From Xanthobacteraceae bacterium (GTDB lineage Bacteria; Pseudomonadota; Alphaproteobacteria; Rhizobiales; Xanthobacteraceae): 64,000 nt of DNA. Position 1 is the stretch's first letter. The number at the start of each line of letters is the position of its first letter. Positions 18,031 through 28,300 of the stretch are shown here, piece after piece. A program made the position numbers and the translations under genes. The notes beneath the pieces are model-generated. The model saw nothing but the letters and a program-made list of their open reading frames with translations, was not told the DNA's origin and did no database searches. The stretch covers positions 1-64,000 of the forward strand of contig JAHBZE010000001.1 of the NCBI GenBank assembly GCA_019635585.1. Reading direction: 5' to 3'.

Positions 18031-19083
18031 ATGAGCGTTTCGAAGCTGCCGCGAAATTTCTACAAGCCGCTCGCCATGGGCGCGCCGGAGCCGCTGCGCG
18101 AACTGCCCGTGCGGCTCGAGCGCGTGATCCAGTTCGTGCCGGGGCATAACGAGAAGGTGCTCTCAAAGGTCCCGGAACTTGCGAAACAAGTCGATGTCGT
18201 TCTCGTCAATCTGGAAGATGCAATTCCGGCGGACGCGAAAGATGCCGCGCGCAAGGGCGTGATTTCGGTCGGCAAGAACGTGGACTTCGGTTCGACCGGA
18301 TTCTGGATTCGCTGCAATTCGCTCGCGAGCCCCTGGGCGTTCGACGATCTTGTTGAGATCGTCGGCGCGGTCGGCAACAAGCTCGACGTCGTGATGCTGC
18401 CGAAGGTCGATGGGCCTTGGGACATCCACTATCTCGATCAACTTCTTGCTCAACTTGAAGCGAAGAACGGTGTGAAGAAGCCGATTCTCATTCATGCGAT
18501 ACTTGAGACGGCAGAAGGCGTGATGAACGTCGACGCGATCGCCAGCGCCTCGCCCCGTATGCACGGCATGAGCTTCGGCCCGGCCGATCTCGCCGCCTCC
18601 CGCGGCATGAAAACGACGCGGGTCGGCGGCGGCCATCCCGGCTATCAGGTCGTGGCCGACGCCGAGGAAGGCAAACCGCAGCGCGCACGTTTCCAGCAGG
18701 ACTTGTGGCACTACTCGATCGGCAAAATGGTCGATGCCTGTGCCGCGAACGGCATCAAGCCGTTCTACGGCCCCTTCGGCGATTTCGCCGATCCGGAAGC
18801 GTGCGAGGCGCAATTCCGCAACGCCTTCCTGCAGGGCTGCCTCGGCACATGGTCGCTCCATCCCTCGCAGATCGAGATCGCGAAGAAGGTATTCAGCCCT
18901 GATCCGCAGGAAGTGGCGTTTGCGAAGAAAGCAATCGACGCGATGCCGGACGGCATGGGCGTCGCGCTGGTGGACGGCAAGATGCTCGACGACGCCACCT
19001 GGAAGCAGGCGAAGGTTATGGTCGATCTCGCCCGGCTGGTCGCGGAAAAAGACCCCTCGCGCGCAAACCTCTACAAGCTCTAG
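18031..19083 (+). CDS. CoA-ester lyase of the HpcH/HpaI-citrate lyase beta family
   Basis: A 350-residue TIM-barrel lyase. [10 protein letters not shown] corresponds to the metal/CoA region, [15 protein letters not shown] carries the metal-binding Glu, and [13 protein letters not shown] is the family barrel end. [13 protein letters not shown] is typical of malyl-CoA/citramalyl-CoA-type lyases. It would cleave a 3-hydroxyacyl-CoA aldol-wise, giving acetyl- or propionyl-CoA plus an oxo-acid. The sequence differs at the N terminus from well-known malyl-CoA lyases, so the substrate is open. It diverges from the AEC/CoA-transferase operon. Confidence 0.82.
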   Translation: MSVSKLPRNFYKPLAMGAPEPLRELPVRLERVIQFVPGHNEKVLSKVPELAKQVDVVLVNLEDAIPADAKDAARKGVISVGKNVDFGSTGFWIRCNSLASPWAFDDLVEIVGAVGNKLDVVMLPKVDGPWDIHYLDQLLAQLEAKNGVKKPILIHAILETAEGVMNVDAIASASPRMHGMSFGPADLAASRGMKTTRVGGGHPGYQVVADAEEGKPQRARFQQDLWHYSIGKMVDACAANGIKPFYGPFGDFADPEACEAQFRNAFLQGCLGTWSLHPSQIEIAKKVFSPDPQEVAFAKKAIDAMPDGMGVALVDGKMLDDATWKQAKVMVDLARLVAEKDPSRANLYKL

Positions 19084-19122
19084 TCCGGTCTGCTAGCTTC
19101 CCGCAGGGGAGCATTCTCGCGC

Positions 19123-20046
19123 ATGGGCAACTTTGTCGTCGTCAATCCTGCGGCTGCGGGCGGCCGTGCGGGAAAACACTGGCCGAAAATCGCACGCGAA
19201 CTGCGCGCCGCCATCGGCGATTTCGATTTTGCGCTGACGACGAAGCCGCGCGAGGCGATGACGCTGGTACGCAACGCAGTTGCCGGCGGTGCAAAGACCG
19301 TGATCGCGGTCGGCGGCGACGGCACCATCAACGAGGCGATCAACGGCCTTTGCAACGGCGACCAACCGCCCGCGCATGACGTCGCCTTCGGCTTCGTGAT
19401 GTACGGCACCGGTGGCGACTTCCGCCGCTCGTTCGACATTCCGAAAGGCGTCGCGGCGGCGATCGCGCGCCTCGGCAGTGGGCGCACGCAGGTCATCGAC
19501 CTGGGACGTCTGCGCTACACGAATGCCGGCGGCGAACAGGCGCTGCGCTGGTTCAACAATATTTCGAGCTTCGGTTTTTCCGGTGAGGTTGTGCGCGCGG
19601 TGAATGCGGCTCGCTATAGCAAGCTTCTCGGCGGCAAATGCTCGTTCCTCTGGAACAGCTTTTGGGAGCTCAGAAAATACGAAGGCTGCCGGCTCGATCT
19701 TACCATCGACGGCACGAAGGTCTCGGACGACTTTCTCACTGTCGCCGTTTGTAATGGACGCTATTTCGGCGGCGGGATGATGGTCGCGCCGGACGCGGCA
19801 ACGGCCGACGGCATGTTCGATATCGTCGCGATCCGGCAGAACCCGCCGATCTCGATTTTCGACATGCGGCTGCTCTATTCCGGCGCGCACCTCACCCATC
19901 CGAATGTCGCGGTTTATCGCGGCCGCAAGGTCGAAGCGAAACCCCTCTCCAACGCGCCGATCTATCTGGACGTTGAGGGCGAAGCGCCGGGCTCGCTGCC
20001 TGCGACCTTCGAGGTTGTGCCCGGAGCACTGACGCTCCGCTGCTAG
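19123..20046 (+). CDS. Diacylglycerol/lipid kinase (YegS/DagK family)
   Basis: A 307-residue lipid kinase. The nucleotide motif GGDGT is at residues 64-68, and a second glycine motif reads GTGGDFRRS where family members usually have GTANDFAR. VAVCNGRYFGGGMMVAPDA is the conserved C-terminal-domain segment. It would phosphorylate diacylglycerol, a sphingoid base or a similar lipid at the membrane face. Gene follows the CoA-ester lyase by 39 bases. Family assignment is firm; the lipid is unknown. Confidence 0.87.
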   Translation: MGNFVVVNPAAAGGRAGKHWPKIARELRAAIGDFDFALTTKPREAMTLVRNAVAGGAKTVIAVGGDGTINEAINGLCNGDQPPAHDVAFGFVMYGTGGDFRRSFDIPKGVAAAIARLGSGRTQVIDLGRLRYTNAGGEQALRWFNNISSFGFSGEVVRAVNAARYSKLLGGKCSFLWNSFWELRKYEGCRLDLTIDGTKVSDDFLTVAVCNGRYFGGGMMVAPDAATADGMFDIVAIRQNPPISIFDMRLLYSGAHLTHPNVAVYRGRKVEAKPLSNAPIYLDVEGEAPGSLPATFEVVPGALTLRC

Positions 20047-20135
20047 TTCTTCGCGAAATCGTGAAAGTGGGCGGGTGTTTAGCGTGTTTTCCGCCTGAGT
20101 TTGGCCGGAATGTCCGCATGGTCTATGCAGGAGCC

Positions 20136-20477
20136 ATGAGGAAAGACGTGACCAAGCCGCGCGAAGCGAAGTTCCGGATCGGACAGGTGGTCCGCCACCG
20201 CCTCTATCCGTTCCGCGGCGTGATCTATGACGTCGATCCGACCTTCAACAATACCGAGGAATGGTGGTTGTCGATTCCGGAGGCCATGCGCCCTTCGAAG
20301 GACCAGCCGTTTTACCATCTGCTCGCCGAGAACGCCGACACCGAATACTCGGCCTATGTCTCGGAGCAGAATCTCTTGCCGGATGATTCCGGCGAGCCGC
20401 TACGCCATCCCGATCTTGAAGAGAAATTCGAGATCGACGGCGAAGGCAATTTCCGCGTGCGCGGCCGCGCGAACTGA
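20136..20477 (+). CDS. hspQ: Heat shock protein HspQ (YccV-like, hemimethylated-DNA-binding fold)
   Basis: A 113-residue protein matching HspQ: AKFRIGQVVRHRLYPFRGVI, followed by VDPTFNNTEEWWLSIPE and QPFYHLLAEN, then YVSEQNL. In E. coli HspQ is a heat-inducible specificity factor for Lon. The ATG at 20136 sits directly at the start of the conserved domain; an in-frame ATG at 20118 would add six residues. A strong hairpin lies just downstream. No sigma-32-type promoter could be recognised upstream. Confidence 0.88.
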   Translation: MRKDVTKPREAKFRIGQVVRHRLYPFRGVIYDVDPTFNNTEEWWLSIPEAMRPSKDQPFYHLLAENADTEYSAYVSEQNLLPDDSGEPLRHPDLEEKFEIDGEGNFRVRGRAN

Positions 20478-20493
20478 TTTCCGGTTAGCGCAA

Positions 20494-20524
20494 AGAAAAA
20501 CGGCGCGTCCCGCGACGCGCCGTC
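20494..20524 (-). terminator. Rho-independent terminator between hspQ and ialB
   Basis: A perfect 10-bp stem (20500-20509 with 20514-20523) with a CCGC loop. Read on the minus strand it is followed by TTTTTCTTTG, so it terminates the IalB-family transcript well. Read on the plus strand the trailing sequence is only CTTCGTTTC, so it would be a weaker terminator for hspQ. It lies between the two convergent stops. Confidence 0.85.
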
Positions 20525-20549
20525 TTCGTTTCTATTCGCGTTGGCAGCG

Positions 20550-21239
20550 TTACTTCTTGTTCTTCTGCTGCTCTTCGAGGCGGCGCTTCAGCGCTTCCTT
20601 GGCCTGGTTCTTCACGGCCTCGTCGAGCTTCTGCTTCTGCGCCTGGATTTCCTTCGGGTCGATCGCCGGGCCGTCATAGGACTTGCCGAAATCTGTCAGC
20701 GGGAACGTGATGTTCACGGTGCGGCCGACGTGATTGATCGTCTGCACGATCAGCGCCTTGCCCTTCTTCAGGTTGCCGACGAAATCGTCGTTGATCTGAA
20801 GGTCGGCGAAGCATCCGTCCGGCACGCAGATCGCGTATTTCGCTTCAAGCGGCGGGTTCTGGTCGATCACGACGCGCAGGCCGGGTTCGAGCAGCATGCC
20901 GAGCGGCACCGCGATACGGAACAGCTTCTGCGCGCCCTTCTCCTCGATCACCGTAACCGCGGCCAGCATCTGGCCGGTTTCGGAATGAAGGTTCTGCGTG
21001 ACCACGCAGGTTTCCTTCTTGGTCTGGTCATTGGTCTGGCAGAGCTTGGTCCACTTGGTCGCGAGCACATTCTGCTGCGGCTGCTGCTGCTGCGTCTGCG
21101 GCGCGTCATCCTTCTTCTTCGGATCGGCCTTTTTCTTCTCCTGCGCGTAAGCCGGCGTGGTGCCGCCGACGATCGCCGCGGAGCCGATTCCGGCCAGCGC
21201 GAGCGCGCAAACAAGCGCAGTGAACGAACGGAACTTCAT
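20550..21239 (-). CDS. Invasion-associated locus B (IalB) family exported protein
   Basis: A 229-residue secreted protein. The ATG at 21239 follows AGGGGA and begins a signal peptide cut near TTPAYA (about residue 32). A Lys/Gln-rich linker precedes the IalB domain (about residues 60-195), with paired cysteines in KLCQTNDQTKKETCVV and ICVPDGCFADL. The C-terminal 35 residues are a charged, Lys/Glu/Gln-rich helix. IalB homologues are periplasmic or outer-membrane-associated in Rhizobiales; their role outside Bartonella is unclear. Confidence 0.9.
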   Translation of the reverse strand: MKFRSFTALVCALALAGIGSAAIVGGTTPAYAQEKKKADPKKKDDAPQTQQQQPQQNVLATKWTKLCQTNDQTKKETCVVTQNLHSETGQMLAAVTVIEEKGAQKLFRIAVPLGMLLEPGLRVVIDQNPPLEAKYAICVPDGCFADLQINDDFVGNLKKGKALIVQTINHVGRTVNITFPLTDFGKSYDGPAIDPKEIQAQKQKLDEAVKNQAKEALKRRLEEQQKNKK

Positions 21240-21454
21240 GAATATTCCCCTGTGAATTTGGGCCGGTACGCGACTATCCGGGCGGCTCGCCAGATCGAGC
21301 CCCGGGCCCGCGCTGTGCTGATTTATTCTGCACCCTGTCTGCGGCAAATAAGGCGAGACAGTGGCCTAGCGCAAGGGTTTCCGAGGCCCTGCGTGATAAG
21401 GTCCCAAAAAGCGGCTCACGATTCGAGCGGAGCCCAAACGGAGCATGCAGCGCG

Positions 21455-23287
21455 GTGCCAAGGGCGGCCAGGACGCACGAATCGGCGTGGCGGTACCGGG
21501 CTCGGGCTGCCGCCTTCTTGTGCATGATGCTGGCGGCTTCCAGCGGCGCGGAGGCTGCTCCGCGGCACGCGATCGCGATGCACGGCGATCCGGCTTATGG
21601 CCCGGGCTTCACGCACTTCCGCTACGCGAACCCAAACGCGCCGAAAGGCGGCAGCCTCACGCAGGGCATCGCGGGCACGTTCGACAGCATCAATCCCTTC
21701 GTGTTGCGCGGCAATCCGTTCCAGCAAGTCCGCGGATATGTTGTCGAGAGCCTGATGGTCCGCTCGCAGGACGAGCCCTTCACGCTCTATGCGCTGATCG
21801 CGAACGCAGTTGAAACGGACGATGCCCGGAGCTTCGTCGCCTTCACCATCGATCCGCGCGCGCGCTTCTCCGACGGGACACCGGTAACGGCGGACGACGT
21901 GCTGTTTTCGTGGAAGCTCCTGCGCGAGAAAGGCCGGCCCAACCACAGGCTCTATTACGGCAAGGTGATCAAGGCGGCGAAGATCGGACCGGATAAAGTG
22001 CGTTTCGATTTCGGGGATAGCGGCGACCGCGAGTTGCCGCTGATTCTCGCGCTCCTGCCGGTGCTGCCCGCACATGCAACCGACGCCACGCAGTTCGACG
22101 AGCCTTCGCTGACACCGCTGACCGGCAGCGGACCTTATCGCGTGAGCGAGGTTCGCGCCGGAAGTTATGTCGTTCTGAAACGCGATCCGAATTATTGGGG
22201 CGCCGCGCTCGCGGTCAATCGCGGGCAATACAATTTCGACGAGCTTCGTTTCGAGTTTTACCGCGACACGACAAGCTGGTTCGAGGCGTTCAAGCGCAAG
22301 CTCTATGACTTCCGTCTCGAGGAAGACCCAAGCCGCTGGGCAATCGACTACGACTTTCCGCTCGCGAAGAGTGGCGGGCTGGTACGCGAAGACCTCGAAA
22401 CGCAGGTGCCCGCGCCGATGATGGCGCTCGTGTTCAACACGCGGCGTTCGGTTTTCTCCGACGCGCGCGTGCGCGAAGCACTGATTGAACTATTCGATTT
22501 CGAGTGGATGAACGCGAAGCTTTTTCATGCGCTCTATGCGCGGACGGGAAGTTTCTTCGACGGCTCTTCGCTGTCCGCGCGCGGTATTCCGGCCAGCGAA
22601 GCGGAGTGGAAATTGCTCGCACCGTTCGCGAAAGAAATTCTCCCGGAGGTGATGAAAGGGAATTATCAGCCGCCGCGCTCGAACGGCAGCGGCCATGATC
22701 GCACGCACATTAAGAAAGCACTAGCGCTGTTTGCGGAAGCCGGCTGGGTTCTGCGCGACGGCGCACTGGTCAACAAGGAAACCGGCGCGCCGTTCCGCTT
22801 CGAAATTCTCGTTACCAAACGCGAGGACGAACGGATCGCGACGATCTTTACGACCATGCTGCGCGCGGCGGGTGTCGCTGCGGAAGTGCGTCTCGTCGAA
22901 GGCGGGCAATTCGAGGCGCGGCGCCAGCAATATGACTACGACATGATTCCGGCGACGTGGCAGCAGTCGCTCTCTCCCGGCAACGAGCAGTATTTTTATT
23001 TCGGCTCTGCGAGCGCGGACCAGACGGCGACTCGCAACTATATGGGCATGAAGAGTGCCGCCGCGGACGCGATGATCGAAGCCATGCTGCGTGCACGGAC
23101 GACCGAGGAATTGACGACCGCAAGCCGCGCGCTCGACCGCGTACTGATCTCCGGGCGCTACGTCATTCCGCTCTATCATCTGCCGAAACAATGGCTTGCC
23201 CGCTGGCCGGAGATCGAGCGCCCTTCGCAACTTTCATTCTACGGCGCGTTGCCGGAAACCTGGTGGCGCAAAGAGGCGCGGCCATGA
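21455..23287 (+). CDS. Extracellular solute-binding protein, family 5 (peptide/nickel-type ABC transporter)
   Basis: A 610-residue periplasmic binding protein resembling YejA-type oligopeptide receptors. It has a signal sequence ending near ASSGAEA and a family 5 opening: FTHFRYANPNAPKGGSLTQG, then FDSINPFV. RFSDGTPVTADDVLFSW is the family hallmark, and the C terminus ends with YVIPLYHLPKQW. The start is a GTG at 21455 with GGAG 11 bases before it; an in-frame ATG near residue 24 would leave too short a signal. No permease or ATPase gene is adjacent. It overlaps the next gene by ATGA. Confidence 0.85.
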   Translation: MPRAARTHESAWRYRARAAAFLCMMLAASSGAEAAPRHAIAMHGDPAYGPGFTHFRYANPNAPKGGSLTQGIAGTFDSINPFVLRGNPFQQVRGYVVESLMVRSQDEPFTLYALIANAVETDDARSFVAFTIDPRARFSDGTPVTADDVLFSWKLLREKGRPNHRLYYGKVIKAAKIGPDKVRFDFGDSGDRELPLILALLPVLPAHATDATQFDEPSLTPLTGSGPYRVSEVRAGSYVVLKRDPNYWGAALAVNRGQYNFDELRFEFYRDTTSWFEAFKRKLYDFRLEEDPSRWAIDYDFPLAKSGGLVREDLETQVPAPMMALVFNTRRSVFSDARVREALIELFDFEWMNAKLFHALYARTGSFFDGSSLSARGIPASEAEWKLLAPFAKEILPEVMKGNYQPPRSNGSGHDRTHIKKALALFAEAGWVLRDGALVNKETGAPFRFEILVTKREDERIATIFTTMLRAAGVAAEVRLVEGGQFEARRQQYDYDMIPATWQQSLSPGNEQYFYFGSASADQTATRNYMGMKSAAADAMIEAMLRARTTEELTTASRALDRVLISGRYVIPLYHLPKQWLARWPEIERPSQLSFYGALPETWWRKEARP

Positions 23288-24675
23288 GCGGGTTCGCGCC
23301 GGATATTGCGTTAAGCGCGCTGTTTCAACGAAACGCTACCTCGCGCCCCGACGAGTGCGCGCTCATCGACGCCGGCGTCCGCTACACCTATGCGGAAGCG
23401 GCAAATGCGGTAGCGCATCTCGCCGGTCAGATCGCTGCGCTGGGGCTTGCCCCGCGCAGCAGCGTTGCGCTCTTGTTGCCGAATGGAAGCGAGCTGGTGC
23501 TTTCGTTGCTCGCAGTCATGCAGTGCGGGCATATTCCCGTGCCGATGCCGGTGGCGTGGCGGAAATCCGATCTCGTGCGTGCGTGCCGCGAAGCGGAAGC
23601 CGCCGCCCTGATTACGACCGCGAATTTCTCGGGCGAACGCTTGCCAGAACTCGCGGCGGAAGCTGCCATTGAAGTTTTCGAGCTGAGTTTCCCTTGCGCG
23701 TTCGGCAGCGATTTGCCGGACGGAATATTGCCGCTCGTGCTTTCCGGCGAAGCGGGCGGCGCGACCATTGTCACCCCCTCACCCGGCATTGCGACGTTGC
23801 AAGCCTCGCCGGGCGGTGTGTCCTTCGTGCTTCATCAGGACGAACAACTACTGGCCGCGGGTCTCGGCGCGATGCTCGCAGCCGACATGCGCAACGGCGA
23901 CACCATCGTTTCGGCGGTCGCGCCATCCAATCTCGCCGGACTCGGCGCGGCCTTTGTGCCGTGGCTCTTGTGCGGCGGTACGCTTTCGCTGCTTTCGGAT
24001 ATTCCGAAACGCATGGACGCGAGTAATGAGCGTTGTCATGTGATAGCGTCGGCCCAGCTGCTCGAGACCATCTGCGCGGCCCTTGATGTGCCGTCCGCGT
24101 CGGCAGTCGGCGTGCACTTCGATGGCACTTCACGGGCCGATACCGTGGCTGATATCCCGGCAGAAAGGATCGTCGACGTATTCGCATTGGCGGAGATATG
24201 CGTGATTGCGATGCCCCGCGAAGACCGCGCACAGCCGCGAAGGATTCCACTCGGTGCGGTCCAGGCGGGGAACGGTACAGCCGCTCCAATCGTGCTTGAA
24301 ACTTCGATTTCGGAAAAGGGCCGCGTGCTGGTGCGTGGCGCGATGATTGCGAAAGACGCACTTGGCGACGGCGGCTGGTGTGACACCGGCTACACCGCCG
24401 TATCCAACGGGTCATCCGATTTTCGAGTCTCGACGCCCGATGAAATTGTCGCTATCGGCGCCCTTCGTTTCAGCTTTCCCGATCTGGAGCGGCGCATTCT
24501 TGCCGCTGCGCTCGTCGCAGGTGTCGAAGTCATGGCCGATCCCGTTCTCGGTGACAGGCTGGTCGTGCGCAGCGAACGGCCTGCCGAAACCGAGCGCGCG
24601 CTGCTCGATGCCGGGCTGCCGCGCGTTATTGCATCCTCGGTACGAAAGGCCGAAAATGTGCGCGCCGCCGGATAG
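23284..24675 (+). CDS. AMP-binding-fold protein with degenerate catalytic motifs
   Basis: A 463-residue member of the acyl-CoA synthetase/ANL superfamily by its N-terminal pattern: PDECALIDAGVRYTYAEA, then VALLLPNGSELVLSLLAVMQCG with PVPM. The ATP-binding P-loop expected around residue 180 (STG-rich, ending PKG) is not visible; the region reads LQASPGGVSFVLHQ. The later TGD motif is DTGY (about residue 366), with Tyr for Asp. The C-terminal domain is short and no catalytic Lys motif can be recognised. It is translationally coupled to the solute-binding protein (ATGA). It is probably not a normal ligase; function unknown. Confidence 0.65.
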   Translation: MSGFAPDIALSALFQRNATSRPDECALIDAGVRYTYAEAANAVAHLAGQIAALGLAPRSSVALLLPNGSELVLSLLAVMQCGHIPVPMPVAWRKSDLVRACREAEAAALITTANFSGERLPELAAEAAIEVFELSFPCAFGSDLPDGILPLVLSGEAGGATIVTPSPGIATLQASPGGVSFVLHQDEQLLAAGLGAMLAADMRNGDTIVSAVAPSNLAGLGAAFVPWLLCGGTLSLLSDIPKRMDASNERCHVIASAQLLETICAALDVPSASAVGVHFDGTSRADTVADIPAERIVDVFALAEICVIAMPREDRAQPRRIPLGAVQAGNGTAAPIVLETSISEKGRVLVRGAMIAKDALGDGGWCDTGYTAVSNGSSDFRVSTPDEIVAIGALRFSFPDLERRILAAALVAGVEVMADPVLGDRLVVRSERPAETERALLDAGLPRVIASSVRKAENVRAAG

Positions 24676-24678
24676 GAA

Positions 24679-25335
24679 ATGAACATGGTCACGCCGCTCA
24701 CGATCGATGTCGTCTCCGATGTGGTCTGCCCCTGGTGCTACCTCGGCAAGAAACGGCTGGAAGCCACTCTTGCCGCACGCAAGGACATCGCACCCGAAAT
24801 CCGCTGGCGTCCGTTCTTCCTCGATCCGACCGTGCCGCGCGCGGGCAAGCCGCGTATCGAATACATCACCGGGAAATTCGGCGGGACGGACAAGATCACG
24901 CCCGCGCATGAGCGGCTGACGGGCTTGGGTAAAGCGGCCGGCATCGATTTTCACTTCGAGAAGATCGAGATGCAGCCGAATACTTTGGACGCGCACCGGC
25001 TGATCGGCTGGGCGAGCGCCGAGGGTAAAGCCGATGCTATTGTCGAAAATATATTCGCCGATTTCTTCGTGAACGGTGTCGATCTCACGGATCTCGCCGC
25101 GCTCGCGGCTGCGGCCGCCAGCGGCGGAATGGCTGGCGCGAAAGTCGCCGCCGATCTTGCGTCCGGCAAGGACGAAGAATTGATCGCGAAACAAGCACAA
25201 GCTGCATCGGCCAGCGGGATCGGCGGCGTGCCGTTCTTCGTGTTCGGCGGCAAGGTCGCAGTCGCCGGCGCGCAGGAAACTGAAGTGCTTTCGGCAGCGA
25301 TCGACCAGGCGCTTGAAGCAGCCGCAGCGAAGTAG
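24679..25335 (+). CDS. DsbA-family oxidoreductase, FrnE-like
   Basis: A 218-residue thioredoxin-fold protein with inserted helical domain. The redox motif CPWC is at residues 17-20 within VVCPWCYLGKKRLE, and the cis-Pro loop is GGVPFFVF. There is no signal peptide, so it is a cytoplasmic FrnE-type disulfide oxidoreductase, as in polyketide clusters and oxidative-stress responses. It follows the AMP-binding-like gene after 3 bases. The ATG at 24685 has better Shine-Dalgarno spacing (AGGA) and may be the real start. Its stop abuts the mfd stop. Confidence 0.88.
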   Translation: MNMVTPLTIDVVSDVVCPWCYLGKKRLEATLAARKDIAPEIRWRPFFLDPTVPRAGKPRIEYITGKFGGTDKITPAHERLTGLGKAAGIDFHFEKIEMQPNTLDAHRLIGWASAEGKADAIVENIFADFFVNGVDLTDLAALAAAAASGGMAGAKVAADLASGKDEELIAKQAQAASASGIGGVPFFVFGGKVAVAGAQETEVLSAAIDQALEAAAAK

Positions 25336-28300
25336 TTATGCCGCCTTCTTCTGCTGCGCGAGGGCTACGAAACTCTCAAGCAAGCGCTTCGCACCTTTCA
25401 GGCGCGGCTCCATGCGGTCCCAGCCGCGCAGCACCACGAGCGATTGATCGGGCCGCACGCGCGCGGTCGATCCTTCCTTCGCGATCCACGAGATCAGCCC
25501 ATCCGGATTGTCGAAGCGGTTGTCGCGGAAGGCGATCACTGCGCCTTTCGCGCCGGCCTCGAACTTCGCGATGTTCGCAGCCCGGCAAAGCGCCTTGATC
25601 GCGACGATCTCGATCAGCATCTTCACTTCGTCGGGCATCGGGCCGAAGCGGTCTACGATTTCGGCGGCGATCTGGTCGATCTCCGCGCCCATGTCGAGTT
25701 CGGCAAGGCGGCGATAGAGACCGAGGCGCACGGCGAGATCCGGCACATATTCTTCCGGGATCATGACCGGCGCGCCGACATTGATCTGCGGCGACCACTT
25801 GTCGCTCGCAGGCGCATCCACACCGGCCTTGAGCATCATCACGGCTTCCTCGAGCATCTCCTGATAAAGTTCGTAGCCGACTTCGCGGATGTGGCCCGAT
25901 TGCTCGTCGCCAAGCAGATTTCCCGCGCCGCGGATGTCGAGGTCGTGCGAAGCCAGTTCAAAGCCAGCGCCAAGCTGATCGAGCGATTGCAATACTTTCA
26001 GCCTGCGCTCGGCCTGCGGCGTGATCGGCTTGTCGGCCGGAATGGTAAGCAGCGCATAGGCGCGCGTTTTCGACCGGCCGACGCGACCGCGAAGCTGGTA
26101 AAGCTGCGCGAGGCCGAAGCGGTCGGCGCGATGTACGAGCAACGTATTCGCGGTCGGAATGTCGAGGCCGGATTCGACGATGGTAGTCGAGAGCAGCACG
26201 TCGAACTTTCCGTCATAGAAATCCGTCATGATGCGCTCGAGCTCGGTCGGCGGCATCTGCCCGTGCGCGACTGCGGCTTTGATTTCCGGCACGTGCTGGT
26301 CGAGGAATTCCTTGCGGCCCGCGAGATCCTCGATGCGTGGGCAGACATAGAACGCCTGCCCGCCGCGATACTTCTCGCGGAGTAAAGCCTCGCGCACGAT
26401 CAACGGATCGAACGGCGAAACGAATGTGCGCACCGCGAGGCGGTCGACCGGGGGCGATGCGATCAGTGACAGCTCGCGTACGCCGGTAAGCGCAAGCTGC
26501 AAGGTGCGCGGAATGGGGGTTGCGGTCAGCGTTAGCACATGCACCTCGGTGCGAAGCTCCTTCAACCGCTCCTTGTGCGCGACGCCGAAGTGCTGCTCCT
26601 CGTCGACGATGACGAGCCCGAGATTCTTGAACTCGACGGATTTTGCGAGGAGCGCATGCGTACCGATCACGATGTCGATCGAGCCGTCTGCAAGCCCCGC
26701 GCGGGTCTTCGCAATATCCGCTGAGGACACGAGGCGGCTCGCCTGCCCGATCCGCATCGGAAAGCCGCGGAAGCGCTCGGAGAAAGTCTTGAAATGCTGG
26801 CGCGCGAGCAGCGTGGTCGGAACCACAACCGCGACCTGCGCGCCGTTGCTCGCCGCAAGGAAGGCCGCGCGAAGCGCCACTTCGGTCTTGCCGAAACCGA
26901 CATCGCCGCAAACCAGCCGGTCCATCGGCTTGCCCGCGCCGAGATCGTCGATCACGGCATTGATCGCGGCATCCTGATCTTCGGTTTCCTCATATGGAAA
27001 GCGCGCACAGAATTCGTCGTACTGTCCTTCGGGCACGGTGAAACGCGGCGCGTCATGCAGGCTGCGCGCGGCGGCGACCTTCACGAGGGCAGCCGCCATC
27101 TCGCGAATGCGCTGCTTCAAGCGCGCTTTCCGGTTCTGCCAGCCTGCGCCGCCGAGGCGGTCAAGTTCGGTGCCGGTTTCCTCTGAGCCGTAGCGCGACA
27201 GGAGTTCGAGATTTTCGACCGGCAGGAACAGCCGGTTGTTGTCGGCGTAATGGATTTCGAGACAATCGTGCGGCGTGCCAAGCGCTTCGATGGTCTTCAA
27301 ACCCACAAAGCGGCCAATGCCGTGATCGACATGCACCACGAGATCGCCCGCCGACAGGCTGGTCAGTTCGGCGATGAAGTCCTGCGCGCGGCGCTGCTTG
27401 CGTTGCGGGCGCGCCAGCCGGTCGCCGAGAATATCCTGCTCGGCGACGATGACCGTGCTCGCGGTCTCGAAACCGGATTCGAGGCCGAGCAGCGCGAAGC
27501 CGGTCGCGCTTTCGCCGAGACGTTCGGCCTCGCTCCAGTTTTCGATCCGGACGGTCTTCTCCAGACCGTGATCGGCAAGCACCTGCTGCAATCGTTCGCG
27601 CGAGCCCTCACTCCAGGTTGCGACGACCGCGTGTTTGCCTTCTCCGCGTTTCGCTGCGAGATGCGCGACCACCGCGCCGAACAGACTTTCGGTCTGGCCG
27701 GTGCGCTCCGGCGCGAAGTTTCTCCCAGCACGAATGCCGGGGTCGAATACGCGGCCCGAGTCCGGCACACCAAACGGCGTTATGCGCGCGACTGCGCCCT
27801 CCTCGATCTGCTTCCGCCATTCCTTCGGCGTGAGATAAAGCCGGTCGGGTGCCAGCGGCTTGTAGAGCGGTAACTGGCCGGCATCGAGCGCTTCTTTCCG
27901 CGCGTCATAGTAATCCTCGACCTGCGCGTGACGTTCCTGCACCGCTTCTTCGGAAAGCGGCTCGAACACGACAGGCGCGTCCGGAAGATAGTCGAACAGC
28001 ATTTCGAGCTTGTCGTGAAAGAGCGGAAGCCAGTGCTCCATGCCGGGATAGCGGTGGCCGGCGCTCACCGCTTCATAGAGCAGGTCGTCGCGCGTATTGC
28101 CGCCGAAGAGCGCGGTGTAACCCTTCCGGAATCGCGAGATCGATTCCGCATCCAGCTTGAACTCGCTGTTTGCGATCAGTTCGAGCGTGGGAAGCGTATC
28201 GGCGGAGCGTTGCGTCTGCGGATCGAATACCCGCATCGTCTCGATGCTGTCGCCGAAGAAATCGAGCCGGACCGCGCCGATCCCGCCCGGCGCGAACAGA

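Noticed and set aside
24412..25200. Minus-strand frame of 262 codons across the FrnE-like gene
   Set aside because: It spans the boundary of two genuine plus-strand genes and shows shadow composition.
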